Positions 55,335 to 64,000 of a DNA stretch of 64,000 nt are shown here, piece after piece. The DNA is from Bradyrhizobium manausense. Its GTDB lineage: Bacteria; Pseudomonadota; Alphaproteobacteria; Rhizobiales; Xanthobacteraceae. The notes beneath the pieces were generated by a model. It was not told where the DNA came from and did no database searches. It saw nothing but the letters and a program-made list of their open reading frames with translations. The translations under genes and the position numbers were made by a program. The DNA lies in NCBI RefSeq assembly GCF_018130615.1, contig NZ_JAFCKB010000003.1:434001-498000 (forward strand). The letters are read 5' to 3'. Within the stretch, counting starts at the first letter, position 1. Every line of letters begins with the position of its first letter.

Positions 55335-58300
55335 ATGGACCGTCTCGTCGCCCTTGCCGTCAACCGGCGCTTCCTGATGGTCGGCATGTTCGTCGCCGTG
55401 TTCATCGGCGGCCTCATCGCGTTCAATCAGCTCAACATCGAGGCCTATCCCGATCCGACCCCGCCGATGGTCGACATCGTCACGCAGAGCCCCGGCCTGT
55501 CGGCGGAAGAGATCGAGCGCTACATCACGATCCCGATCGAGACCCAGGTCGCGGGCCTGAAGAACCTCACGACCATCCGCACCATCTCGCTCTACGGCCT
55601 CTCCGACGTCAAACTGCAGTTCTCCTTCGCCTACACCTATGACGAGGCGCTGCAGCAGGTCTTGAACCGCCTGGCCCAGCTCGCGCCGCTGCCGGGCAAC
55701 GTGCAGCCGCAGATCTCGCCGCTGAGCCCGATCGGTGAAATCTTCCGCTATCGCCTGGTCGGCCCGCCGAACTACAGCGTGCTCGACCTCAAGACCATCC
55801 AGGACTGGATCCTCCAGCGCCGTTTCCGCGCCGTGCCGGGCGTGATCGACGTCACCGGGTGGGGCGGCAAGAGCAGGACCTACGAGCTCCAGGTCGACAA
55901 CAACAAGCTGGTCGCCAACGGCCTGACGCTGCCGCAACTGCTCCAGGCGGTCAGCAATTCCAACGTCAATGTCGGCGGCAACACCGTCAATATCGGCCAG
56001 CAATCGGCCGTGGTGCGCGGCGTCGGCTTGATCCGGTCAATAGACGACCTTGCCAACACCATGGTCGCGCAAACCAACGGCAATCCGGTGCTTGTGAAGG
56101 ACGTCGCCACCGTCACCGTCGGCCAGAAGCCGCGTCTCGGCATCGCGGGCCTCGACGATTCCGACGACATCGTGCAGGGCATCGTGCTGATGCGCCGCGG
56201 CGAGCAGAGCACGCCGACCATCAATCGCGTCGAGCAGCTTGTCGCCCAGATCAACAATTCCACCATCCTGCCGCCGGGCGTGCGCATCGAGCGCATCTAC
56301 GACCGCAAGGATCTGATCGACCTCACCACCCACACCGTGCTGCACAACATGGTGGTGGGCATCCTGCTGATCGTGCTGCTGCAATGGATCTTCCTCGGCG
56401 ATCTCCGAAGCGCGCTGATCGTCGGCGCCACGATTCCGTTCGCGCTGTTCTTCGCCGTGATCATCCTGGTGCTGCGCGGGGAATCGGCCAACCTGCTGTC
56501 GGTCGGTGCCATCGATTTCGGCCTGATCGTGGACGCCACCGTCATCATGGTGGAGGCGATCTTCCGCCGCCTGACGCAGACCACGCCGACGACGGAATCC
56601 GAGCAGATGTCGCCGGAGACGCTGTTCGGCATGAAGAGCCACGCCATCCTCAGCGCCGCGGCTGACGTGTCGCGCTCGATCTTCTTTGCCGCGGCGATCA
56701 TCATCGCGGCCTTCCTGCCGCTGTTCACGCTGTCCGGCGTCGAGGGTAACATCTTCGGGCCGATGGCGCGCACCTATGCCTACGCGCTCGCCGGCGGCCT
56801 GCTCGCGACCTTCACCGTCACGCCGGCGCTGTCCGCAATCATCTTGCCGGCGCATGTCGAGGAGACCGAGACCAGGGTGATGCTGATCCTGCACCGGCTC
56901 TACATGCCGGTTCTGAATTGGGCTGTCGCCAACCGCAACATCATGCTTGGCGCCTCGGTCGGCCTCGTGCTGATGACGGTTGCGCTCGGCCGGCTGCTCG
57001 GCCTCGAATTCCTGCCCAAGCTCGAAGAGGGCAATCTCTGGATTCGCGCCACGCTGCCGCCGACTATCTCGCTCCAGGAGGGCAACTCTTACGTCAACGA
57101 GATGCGCAAGCTGATCCGCGCCCGGCCCGAAGTCGAGTCCGTGGTGTCGCAGCATGGCCGTCCCGATGACGGCACCGACGCCGCCGGCTTCTTCAACGCC
57201 GAGTTCTTCGCGCCGCTGAAGCCGGCGAGCCAGTGGCCTGGCACGCATGACAAGGAAGTGCTGACTGCGGAATTGCTCAAGCAGCTCGACGACCGCTTCC
57301 CCGGCGTCGAGTTCAACTTCTCGCAATATCTCCAGGACAACGTGTCCGAAGCGGTCTCCGGCGTGAAGGGTGAGAACTCGATCAAGCTGTTCGGCAGTGA
57401 TCTGCAGGCGCTGACCGACACCGCCAACAAGATCAAGTCGGTGCTGTCGACGGTGCAGGGCGTCACCGACCTCGCGGTCTTCACCTCGCTCGGGCAGCCG
57501 ACCGTGCAGATCGACATCGATCGCGCCAAGGCCGCGCGCTACGGGCTCGCCCCCGGCGACATCAACGCCACCATCAAGGTCGCGATCGGTGGCGATACCG
57601 CCGGTGATCTCTACGAGCCGGGCTCCGACCGCCACTTCCCGATCATCGTTCGCCTTGCGCCGGAATATCGCCGCAGTGCCGAGGCGATCCAGAACATACG
57701 GATCGGCGCGCCAGGGCCGAACGGTTCCGTGACCCAGATTCCGCTCAGCGAAGTCGCCACCATCAGCCTCGTCTCCGGCGCCGCCTACATCTATCGCGAG
57801 CAGCAGGAACGCTATCTGCCGATCAAGTTCTCGGTGCGCGAGCGCGATCTCGGCAGCGCCATCCGCGAGGCGCAGCAGAAGATCGCCGACCAGGTGCAGT
57901 TGCCGCCCGGCTCGCACATGGAATGGGTCGGCGAGTTCGGCAACCTTCAGGATGCGATCCGGCGGTTGTCGATCGTGGTGCCGATCTCGCTGGCGCTGAT
58001 CGGCATCCTGCTCTGGTTCAATTTCGGCTCGATGACCGACACGCTGCTCGCCATGAGCGTGATCCCGATGGCGATCTTCGGCGGCGTGCTGGGCCTGCTG
58101 ATCTCCGGCACCGCCTTCAGCGTCTCGGCGGCGATCGGCTTCATCGCGCTGTTCGGCATTGCCGTGATGGACGGGATCATCATTCTCTCGCAGTTCAACC
58201 AGCTGATCGAAGAGGGCATGGATCGCATGAGCGCGGTGATCCGCACCGGCGAATTGCAGCTCCGGCCCGTGCTGATGACCTGCGTGGTCGCCGGCGTCGG

Positions 58301-58451
58301 CCTGCTGCCGGCCGCGCTGTCGGAAGGCATCGGCTCGCAGGTGCAAAAGCCGCTCGCGGTCGTCGTCGTCACCGGCATGATGCTGGCGCCGGTCGTGATC
58401 CTGGTGACGCTGCCGGTGCTGATCTCCTTCTTCTCCCGCCGCGCGCGCTGA
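55335..58451 (+). CDS. RND efflux permease, heavy-metal (CusA/CzcA-like) type
   Basis: A 1038-residue proton-driven pump of the RND superfamily with twelve helices and two large periplasmic loops. In helix 4 the heavy-metal signature DFGxxxDxxxxxxE is present as DFGLIVDATVIMVE, giving Asp394, Asp400 and Glu407. This matches the proton-relay residues of divalent-metal pumps such as CzcA more than the Cu/Ag type, although the usual GA-V-VEN is varied to ATVIMVEA. The exported ion or compound is not certain. It forms an operon with the adaptor gene just upstream. Confidence 0.9.
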   Translation: MDRLVALAVNRRFLMVGMFVAVFIGGLIAFNQLNIEAYPDPTPPMVDIVTQSPGLSAEEIERYITIPIETQVAGLKNLTTIRTISLYGLSDVKLQFSFAYTYDEALQQVLNRLAQLAPLPGNVQPQISPLSPIGEIFRYRLVGPPNYSVLDLKTIQDWILQRRFRAVPGVIDVTGWGGKSRTYELQVDNNKLVANGLTLPQLLQAVSNSNVNVGGNTVNIGQQSAVVRGVGLIRSIDDLANTMVAQTNGNPVLVKDVATVTVGQKPRLGIAGLDDSDDIVQGIVLMRRGEQSTPTINRVEQLVAQINNSTILPPGVRIERIYDRKDLIDLTTHTVLHNMVVGILLIVLLQWIFLGDLRSALIVGATIPFALFFAVIILVLRGESANLLSVGAIDFGLIVDATVIMVEAIFRRLTQTTPTTESEQMSPETLFGMKSHAILSAAADVSRSIFFAAAIIIAAFLPLFTLSGVEGNIFGPMARTYAYALAGGLLATFTVTPALSAIILPAHVEETETRVMLILHRLYMPVLNWAVANRNIMLGASVGLVLMTVALGRLLGLEFLPKLEEGNLWIRATLPPTISLQEGNSYVNEMRKLIRARPEVESVVSQHGRPDDGTDAAGFFNAEFFAPLKPASQWPGTHDKEVLTAELLKQLDDRFPGVEFNFSQYLQDNVSEAVSGVKGENSIKLFGSDLQALTDTANKIKSVLSTVQGVTDLAVFTSLGQPTVQIDIDRAKAARYGLAPGDINATIKVAIGGDTAGDLYEPGSDRHFPIIVRLAPEYRRSAEAIQNIRIGAPGPNGSVTQIPLSEVATISLVSGAAYIYREQQERYLPIKFSVRERDLGSAIREAQQKIADQVQLPPGSHMEWVGEFGNLQDAIRRLSIVVPISLALIGILLWFNFGSMTDTLLAMSVIPMAIFGGVLGLLISGTAFSVSAAIGFIALFGIAVMDGIIILSQFNQLIEEGMDRMSAVIRTGELQLRPVLMTCVVAGVGLLPAALSEGIGSQVQKPLAVVVVTGMMLAPVVILVTLPVLISFFSRRAR

Positions 58452-58461
58452 CGACCGCCGA

Positions 58462-59088
58462 TCACAACATCCGCTGCGCGATCCGCAGCAGCATCGAAGT
58501 GCCGAGCCCAAGCAGCATCAGGCTGGTGAAGCGGCTGCTCAGCGACAGCATCCGCGGCGTCAGTCGTGACCGCGCGGTCGCGACGATCGTGCTGAGCATC
58601 ATCCACCAGACCGCAGAACCGACGAAGACGCCCGCGATCAGCGGTGCCGCCGCGGCCTGCGTGGAGAACGCGTGCAGCGCCGCCAGAAACAGGATGACCG
58701 TCAACGGATTGGTGAGCCCGAGCGCGATGGCGCTGAGATAGGCGCGCGCGAGACGCACGCGGTCGATCTCACCGGCATCCCCAAGCACGATGGAGCAGCG
58801 ATGCGTGCGGATCGCGAACCACAGGAGCGTGAGCGCAGAAGCGATGCCGAAGACGACGGCGTTCGCCTCGACCCAGGGCTGCGCCAGCGCACCCAATCCC
58901 AGGACTGCGAGCGCGCTGTAGGTGAGATGCACGGTCGCTGCACCGAAGCCGGTGGCGAGACCCGTGGCCATGCCCGACGCCAAGGTGCGCTGAATGCACA
59001 GCATCCCCATTGGTCCGATCGGAGCCGCGACGGTGAAACCAATTCCAATGCCGGAGACCAGCGCGGCAAGATAATGCGATAAAGGCAT
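58462..59088 (-). CDS. LysE family translocator
   Basis: A 208-residue inner-membrane exporter with about five to six hydrophobic helices. The family start is YLAALVSGIGIGFTVAAPIGPMGMLCIQRTL, with the conserved GPMG, followed by GFGAATVHLTYSALAVLGL and GLTNPLTVILFLAA. LysE/RhtB proteins export amino acids or related small molecules. It is convergent with the RND permease gene, separated by only ten bases. Confidence 0.9.
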   Translation of the reverse strand: MPLSHYLAALVSGIGIGFTVAAPIGPMGMLCIQRTLASGMATGLATGFGAATVHLTYSALAVLGLGALAQPWVEANAVVFGIASALTLLWFAIRTHRCSIVLGDAGEIDRVRLARAYLSAIALGLTNPLTVILFLAALHAFSTQAAAAPLIAGVFVGSAVWWMMLSTIVATARSRLTPRMLSLSSRFTSLMLLGLGTSMLLRIAQRML

Positions 59089-59322
59089 GCATCCGCACGT
59101 ACAAATGAAATCTGTGCGTGTGCGTAGCTGCGAAATCGCAAGCTCGCCTCAACCGGAAGGCTGAAAAACGAACGAGAGCGCAAACACGAACGTGTGAGAC
59201 ACTTTTCCGTTCTGCCCTCGCGACCAGAAATGTGCTTCCGCTGCAACGGTTCCATTGCGTGAGGTGGATTCAAGTTCCATGACAAGCAAGCCGATCCGGC
59301 GAGATGCGTTGCGCGATACGAA

Positions 59323-60234
59323 TCAGAATCCGTAGAGCCGTGCCGGGTTGTCGACCAGGATCTTCTTGCGCACGTCCGCATCCAGCGCCCAGGCCGGCAG
59401 CTGATTCAGCAGGCGTCCGTCATCGATCGCATGGAACGGTGCGATGTCGGTGGCTTTCCGCCCCTCGACGTGACCCGAATCCGGATGCGGCCAGTCGGTT
59501 CCCCAGACGATGCGGTCTGTGTTCGCCGCGATGAGCGCTCGGGCATAGGGCACCATGTCCAGATAGTCGGGGGCGAGCTTCGACGAGCGGTAGGCGCCGG
59601 ATATCTTCACATAGGCCTTACCGGATCTGACGAGCGCGACGAGGTCGGCAAAGCCGGGCTGCTCCAGTCCGAGCGCGGCCTCGAGGCCGCCGAAATGGTC
59701 GAACACGGCGGGGACCGGTGAGGCCAGCACGAGGTCCTTGATCGCGGAGATCATCGACAACGTCGTGTAGAGCTGCACGTGCCATCCGCGCGCCTTCATG
59801 CGCTCGACCGCAGCTGTGAAGCGGGCGCGGCCGACATCGGGATTGTTGACGCCGTCGGTTGCAAGATTGATGCGGATGCCACGAAAGCCGTCCGCATGCA
59901 TCGCGTCGAGTTGAGCTTCCGTGGTGTTGTCGTCGATCACGGCCACGCCGCGCGCGGTGGCGCCGCGGGCCTTGATCCCGAACAGGCTGGAGGAATTGTC
60001 GGCGCCGTAGACGCTCGGCGTGACGATGACGACGCGGTCGATATGCAGCGCCTTATGCAACGCCGCCATTTCTTCCGGACTTGCCGGCCCCGGCGTATAG
60101 ACGCGCCCCGTGAAGAACGGAAACTTCTCGACATCGCCATGGATATGCGTGTGACAGTCGCAGGCATCCGCTGGCACGTCGAAATTGACCGGCGTCGCGG
60201 GCTGCGCTGCGCGCGCATAAACTTTGTCGGTCAT
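59323..60234 (-). CDS. Amidohydrolase family protein (2-pyrone-4,6-dicarboxylate lactonase-like)
   Basis: A 303-residue TIM-barrel hydrolase of the amidohydrolase_2 group. The metal motif DCHTHIHGD lies near residue 23. FDHFGG and GTDWPHPD later supply the remaining His and Asp residues. The set is typical of LigI-like lactonases and decarboxylases acting on aromatic ring-cleavage products. The ATG at 60234 is chosen because the open frame upstream overlaps the P-loop gene and is not family-like. The substrate is not confirmed. Confidence 0.85.
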   Translation of the reverse strand: MTDKVYARAAQPATPVNFDVPADACDCHTHIHGDVEKFPFFTGRVYTPGPASPEEMAALHKALHIDRVVIVTPSVYGADNSSSLFGIKARGATARGVAVIDDNTTEAQLDAMHADGFRGIRINLATDGVNNPDVGRARFTAAVERMKARGWHVQLYTTLSMISAIKDLVLASPVPAVFDHFGGLEAALGLEQPGFADLVALVRSGKAYVKISGAYRSSKLAPDYLDMVPYARALIAANTDRIVWGTDWPHPDSGHVEGRKATDIAPFHAIDDGRLLNQLPAWALDADVRKKILVDNPARLYGF

Positions 60235-60274
60235 GGCGGCTCCGGCGGCGTGGAAGGTGCCGAACGATATCACA

Positions 60275-60832
60275 TCAGCCGGGCAGTCCCGCCACGTCGC
60301 TGCATAGCTGCTCGACGAGCTCCGCAAGCGGACGTGCGCCATCGACGCGGACAACCGGGCAGGGCAGACTGGCAAGCCACGCATCGTCTTTCGGAAGACT
60401 GCGGCCTTCGCGATCCCCGGCTTCGTAGTGCGAAGCCCACTCGACGAACGACTCCGTCTCCTCATGACGCCAGCCGCCGGGCGCGACGGCATCGGCGCCG
60501 AAATGAGCAGCTTCGCGGGCGCGCAGGCGCTGCAAGCGAAGCTTACTCGGCGTTGACACGAAGACGACGAGATCGAACAACGTGACGAGTTCGTCGCCCC
60601 AGCCGGTGGCGGTTCCGCTCAGCACCCAATCGAGGCGCGGCAGGAACATCTCGCGCATCAGGCGCAGCCGATCGGCGGCAGGGCGCGTCGTCTGGTAGGG
60701 CGGAACGGTCGGCAGCCAGAAATAATCGTCGGTGTCGTGATGCGGCAGCGCCAGCCGGCCCGCGAGCGCGCGGCCGAGCGTCGTCACGCCGGAGCCTGAA
60801 GCTCCCATCAGATGGATGCGGTGGCTCTTCAT
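60275..60832 (-). CDS. Adenylate-kinase-like P-loop protein lacking the Walker lysine
   Basis: A 185-residue protein with the kinase-like fold of small nucleotide-binding proteins. The N-terminal loop is GASGSGVTTLG (residues 10-20), so the Walker A lysine is replaced by Val while the glycines and Thr pair remain. HHDTDDYFW follows, then a region rich in Arg (KLRLQRLRARE) that resembles a lid. Relatives annotated as AAA or shikimate-kinase-like proteins often show GSGxTT without Lys, so nucleotide binding may be altered rather than lost. The function is unknown. Confidence 0.72.
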   Translation of the reverse strand: MKSHRIHLMGASGSGVTTLGRALAGRLALPHHDTDDYFWLPTVPPYQTTRPAADRLRLMREMFLPRLDWVLSGTATGWGDELVTLFDLVVFVSTPSKLRLQRLRAREAAHFGADAVAPGGWRHEETESFVEWASHYEAGDREGRSLPKDDAWLASLPCPVVRVDGARPLAELVEQLCSDVAGLPG

Positions 60833-60855
60833 CGGTGTTGCCGGAAGATTTGAAA

Positions 60856-62286
60856 TTACTGCCCCGACGGCGTGCGCAGGCCGTGCCAGGCGTCGCGCAC
60901 CTGATGGTAATGCACCTCGGGCAGATAGTCCGGGGTGTTCAGGCTCAGCGTCTTGACGTCGAGATGGCCGACGGCGCTGAGCAGCGTGTAGGAGGCGATG
61001 ACGCGGTCGCGCAACGCGCCGATCAGACGGGCCCGGGCCTGGATCAGATCGGCCTGCGAGTTCAGCACATCGACCGTAGTGCGCTGGCCGCCGGCGGCCT
61101 CGCGCTGCACGCCCTGGAGCGCGACGGTCGCGGCCTTCACCTCGGACTCCGAGGCCGAGACCGCGATCTTGGCGCCTTCATTGGCGACCCAGGCGCTCAC
61201 CGCGGCCGTGCGGGCCTGATTGCGCACCTGATCGAGTACGAGCCGGCTCTGCGCCGTGACTTCCTTGGCCTGCCGGGTCTGTGACGCGGCCTGGCCGCCG
61301 TCATAGATCGGCGCGGTGACGTTGGCGACGATCGAGGCCTGGTCGGTGCCGAAAGTACCGAGCGTCTGGTCGCTGTCGCGGCTGCGGCTGACGCTGCCCT
61401 GGAGGCTGGCGCTCGGCAGCAGCGCGCCTTCGGCGACGCGGATATTGGTCGAGGCGACGTCGACGTCGAAGCCGGCTGCCATCACCGCCGGGTGCTCGCG
61501 GATCGCCATCGCGATCGAATCCTCGCGGTTTTTCGGCAAATAGCGATCGACCACTTCGGCGGGGCGAAGCGCGGAGGGCGCATTGCCGATCACCTGGGAA
61601 TAGGTCGCCTGGCTCACTGCGAGCGCGACTTCGGCGGCGTTGAGATCGGCAAGGCCGCGATTGAGGCGCGCCTCGGCCTGGGCGCTATCGGTCGGGGTGA
61701 CGTCGCCGGCGTTGAGGCGGCGTTGGGTGATGGCGAGCGTCTCGCGCAGGAAGGCGACGTTGGAGCGCTGCGCCTCGACCAGCGACTGGTTCGCGAGCAC
61801 GTTGGTGTAGGCGGTGACGGCGTCAAGCAGGACGCCCTGGCCGACATTGCGCAGCGCCTCGCGGCCGGACTGCACCTGGAGTTCCGCGACCCGCACGCTG
61901 TTGGCGGTGCGGAAGCCGTTGAACAGGGTTTGCGACACCGTGACCCCGATCGTCCACGGCTTCAGCGTTGCGGTCTGGATGGTGTTGTCCGGCAGCAGGT
62001 TGCGCACGGCCTGCAGGCCGGCGCTGAGGCTCGCCACGATTTGCGGCCGGTAACCGGCCAGCGCCTGCGGCACGTTCTCGTCGGTGGCGCGCTGCCTTGC
62101 GCGTTCGGCGTTGAGTTGCGGATTGGTCTGGTAGGCCTTGACCAGCGCCTCCGGCAGGGCCTCCGCAGAGGCCGCAGCAGGCAGCGCGCAACATAGCGCC
62201 AGCGTGGTCCATGTCGCCAGGACAGGACCCACGCCCGATTGACGCCGCGTCATCGCGCGCCCAGCTCTGGCGGTACGCCCAATCAT
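60856..62286 (-). CDS. tolC: TolC family outer-membrane efflux channel
   Basis: A 476-residue outer-membrane protein. It has a signal sequence (TWTTLALCCALPAAASA) and two tandem halves of long coiled-coil helices and beta-strands as in TolC. The first half is ALPEALVKAYQTNPQLNAERARQRATDENVPQALAGYRPQI, and the second begins near MAIREHPAVMAAGFDVDVA. It provides the exit duct for tripartite pumps and type I secretion. It could serve the RND pump at 54-58 kb, but TolC channels are often shared. The ATG at 62286 is used; an ATG eleven codons later is also possible. Confidence 0.88.
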   Translation of the reverse strand: MIGRTARAGRAMTRRQSGVGPVLATWTTLALCCALPAAASAEALPEALVKAYQTNPQLNAERARQRATDENVPQALAGYRPQIVASLSAGLQAVRNLLPDNTIQTATLKPWTIGVTVSQTLFNGFRTANSVRVAELQVQSGREALRNVGQGVLLDAVTAYTNVLANQSLVEAQRSNVAFLRETLAITQRRLNAGDVTPTDSAQAEARLNRGLADLNAAEVALAVSQATYSQVIGNAPSALRPAEVVDRYLPKNREDSIAMAIREHPAVMAAGFDVDVASTNIRVAEGALLPSASLQGSVSRSRDSDQTLGTFGTDQASIVANVTAPIYDGGQAASQTRQAKEVTAQSRLVLDQVRNQARTAAVSAWVANEGAKIAVSASESEVKAATVALQGVQREAAGGQRTTVDVLNSQADLIQARARLIGALRDRVIASYTLLSAVGHLDVKTLSLNTPDYLPEVHYHQVRDAWHGLRTPSGQ

Positions 62287-62475
62287 GTAATCCCGCAAAA
62301 CCCCGGCTGTCCGCCCCCGCCGACGGCGGCTCTCTTAACTGTTTACCCAGCGCCGGTCGCGCAGGCAAACTGCCGCGGAGGAAACCCCCATGAAATCCGT
62401 GCTTGTTGCAGGTGCGTCACAGGGGGGTGCGGGAATGGGGAGTAGTCTTACACCAGCCTTACCCGTCCGTCGGCT

Positions 62476-63255
62476 TTACCGGTTCTTGTTCACCGGCTTG
62501 CGCTTCTCGATGAACGCGGCCATGCCCTCGGAACGGTCTTCGAGCGCGAAGGTCGCGTGGAACAGGTTGCGCTCGACGCTCATGCCCTCAGCGAGCGTCG
62601 TTTCGAAGGCGCGGTTGACCGCTTCCTTGGCCATCGCCACCGCTGGTCGCGACATCGCGGCGATCTTCTCGGCGGCCGCCATAGTCTCGTCCATCAGCTT
62701 TTCGGCGGGCACGATGCGGCTGACGAGGCCACTGCGCTCGGCTTCCGCGGCGTCCATCATGCGGCCGGTGAGGCAGAGGTCCATCGCCTTGGACTTGCCG
62801 ATCGCGCGGGTCAGGCGCTGGGTACCGCCGATGCCGGGAATGGTGCCGAGGGTGATTTCGGGCTGGCCGAACTTGGCGGTGTCGGCGGCGATGATGAAAT
62901 CGCACATCATGGCGAGCTCGCAGCCGCCGCCGAGCGCGTAGCCGGCGACTGCGGCAATGGTCGGCTTGCGGCAGCGCGCGACGCGGTCGCCGCCGATCGC
63001 GGCGAAGTCCTCGGAGAACATGTCGATGAAGCCCTTCGGCTGCATCTCCTTGATGTCGGCGCCGGCGGCAAAGGCCTTCTCGCTGCCGGTCACGACGATG
63101 CAACCGATGGCGTCATCGGCCTCGAGATCCTCGACGGCGGCGGCAATCTCGCGAAATACGCCGAAGGAGAGCGCGTTGAGCATCTTGGGCCGGTTCAGCT
63201 TGATGATGCCGACCGCGCCTTTGCTTTCGACGATGATGTGTTCGAACGTGCTCAT
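62476..63255 (-). CDS. Enoyl-CoA hydratase
   Basis: A 259-residue crotonase-fold enzyme that hydrates trans-2-enoyl-CoA in beta-oxidation. The oxyanion-hole segment [11 protein letters not shown] is followed by [14 protein letters not shown] and [18 protein letters not shown]. Both catalytic glutamates of true hydratases are present (CELAMM and PEITLG). The length and sequence fit the short-chain FadB1x/EchA8-like group. No other beta-oxidation gene is adjacent in this part of the window. Confidence 0.93.
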   Translation of the reverse strand: MSTFEHIIVESKGAVGIIKLNRPKMLNALSFGVFREIAAAVEDLEADDAIGCIVVTGSEKAFAAGADIKEMQPKGFIDMFSEDFAAIGGDRVARCRKPTIAAVAGYALGGGCELAMMCDFIIAADTAKFGQPEITLGTIPGIGGTQRLTRAIGKSKAMDLCLTGRMMDAAEAERSGLVSRIVPAEKLMDETMAAAEKIAAMSRPAVAMAKEAVNRAFETTLAEGMSVERNLFHATFALEDRSEGMAAFIEKRKPVNKNR

Positions 63256-63391
63256 GCTCCACCCACGCGTTTGATTGGGCGGGCAATGTGCCCGCTGGCG
63301 GGGTGGGCTTCAAGAGGGCCAAAAGCCACCAGGACGCGCGCCGGGCGCACGCCCCGAAAAGGGGCCGTCAGGCCAAGAATTAGGTCAAGCC

Positions 63392-64000
63392 TCAGGCCAT
63401 GAACATGCGCGCGGCGGAGGCCAGTGTCAGCAGCGTACCGACCCCGATGAAGATCTTGCCGATCAGGGAGCTCTGGTCCCAGGCCGAGCTCGGCTGGCTG
63501 CTCGCCATCACCGGCGCGGGACGCGGCTGTGCGTCGGTTGCGGCGATCACCGCTTTCTGCGCGGGCGGGTTGTCCTGCTGCAGGGCGCGGTCGAGGTCGT
63601 TGAGCTGGTCGGGCGCGACCACCTGGTTCTCGGCATTGGGAGCAGCGGTACTATCGGCTGCGGCCTGAACGTTGTCGTTGGCGCGGCCTGTCATTGCGGA
63701 AGCTGCAGCCGCAGGCGGCGGATCGGCGGGAGCGAGCTGCGCATTGGCATTGGCGACGTCCGGCGGCATCTGGTTCGAGGCCGGCACGTCGGTGCTGGCT
63801 TCTTTGCCAGCCTTGGTGCCAGTTTTGGCCTCGTCGGCCTGCGCCGTTGCGTCCGTCTGATCAGACTTTTTGGTCTTGTCGTCGGATTTCTGCGCCGTCT
63901 TGCTGTCGGTGTGGCGGCGAGACGAATGGCTCCGCGGCTTGGCTGGCTTGCTTGCTTCGGCCTGTTTGCTGTCGCTCGTGCTTGCGGCCGAATTCGGCGC
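63392..64000 (-). CDS. Low-complexity membrane-anchored hypothetical protein, 5' partial at the right edge
   Basis: The frame stays open from the stop at 63392 to the window edge, giving at least 202 residues. The visible part is rich in Ser, Thr, Lys, Asp and Ala (KSDDKTKKSDQTD-like), then Ala/Pro/Asn-rich, and ends in a hydrophobic segment (GKIFIGVGTLLTLASAARMF) that should be a membrane helix at the C-terminus. A GTG at 63787 is not the true start because the upstream coding composition is the same. I do not recognise a family. Confidence 0.6.
   Translation of the reverse strand, partial: APNSAASTSDSKQAEASKPAKPRSHSSRRHTDSKTAQKSDDKTKKSDQTDATAQADEAKTGTKAGKEASTDVPASNQMPPDVANANAQLAPADPPPAAAASAMTGRANDNVQAAADSTAAPNAENQVVAPDQLNDLDRALQQDNPPAQKAVIAATDAQPRPAPVMASSQPSSAWDQSSLIGKIFIGVGTLLTLASAARMFMA

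Noticed and set aside
56037-58511. An 824-residue antisense frame opposite the RND permease, and a similar 626-residue one at 54123-56003
   Set aside because: They have the same shadow composition and no family signature, while the sense frames are well-supported transporter genes.
62390-62941. Plus-strand open frame across the tolC-enoyl-CoA hydratase gap
   Set aside because: Most of it is antisense to the enoyl-CoA hydratase gene and it shows no domain or ribosome-binding site.

Overview
The window looks like chromosomal DNA of an alphaproteobacterium of the Bradyrhizobium / Rhodopseudomonas group. This is an inference from very high GC, the gene families present, a complete bacterial squalene-to-hopane gene set with a C-2 methylase, and several palindromic intergenic repeats of the kind I associate with Bradyrhizobium genomes. 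There are no rRNA or tRNA genes, prophage, IS element or CRISPR array that I can see. Coding density is high, and many long antisense frames are only GC-driven shadows.

Region 1-9.5 kb holds ordinary metabolism: a ferredoxin-reductase-like flavoprotein cut by the left edge, an HdeD-like membrane protein, a decayed branched-chain amino-acid binding protein gene, an acyl-CoA dehydrogenase, an RlpA-like protein, a small P-loop kinase, a LysR regulator divergent from a cupin-alcohol dehydrogenase pair, a low-molecular-weight phosphatase homologue and a divergent TrpF paralogue. A chemoreceptor follows at 9.6-11.4 kb.

Region 11.6-33.8 kb is the centre of the window. It begins with eutB, the probable hopanoid C-2 methylase gene hpnP, and eutC, whose start overlaps the hpnP stop. 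An RND/MMPL exporter and a methyltransferase come next. Then follow hpnC-hpnD-hpnE-shc-hpnG (farnesyl diphosphate to squalene to hopene, plus adenosylhopane processing), a convergent hpnH-ispH pair, the hopanoid exporter hpnN, a DUF2147 gene and hpnO. Together these would supply the isoprenoid precursor (IspH), build squalene (HpnC/D/E), cyclise it (Shc), attach and trim the side chain (HpnH, HpnG, HpnO), methylate ring A (HpnP) and move the lipid to the outer membrane (HpnN).

Region 33.6-42.4 kb carries a minus-strand set encoding a Tat-type metallophosphoesterase, a cupredoxin, an ECF sigma factor, its zinc-type anti-sigma factor and a small membrane protein. After it come an alpha/beta hydrolase, a GMC oxidoreductase, an M20 amidohydrolase and a PiT phosphate transporter.

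Region 42.5-51 kb is a DNA-damage island. A radical-SAM/UdgX pair is divergent from imuA-imuB-dnaE2, and an alphaproteobacterial-type LexA box (GAAC-N7-GAAC) lies between them, so one operator may control both arms.

Region 51-64 kb contains an SDR enzyme, a small membrane protein, a class III CoA transferase, a two-gene RND metal-efflux system, a LysE exporter, an amidohydrolase, a P-loop protein lacking the Walker lysine, a TolC-type outer-membrane channel, an enoyl-CoA hydratase and a Ser/Thr/Lys/Ala-rich membrane protein cut by the right edge.
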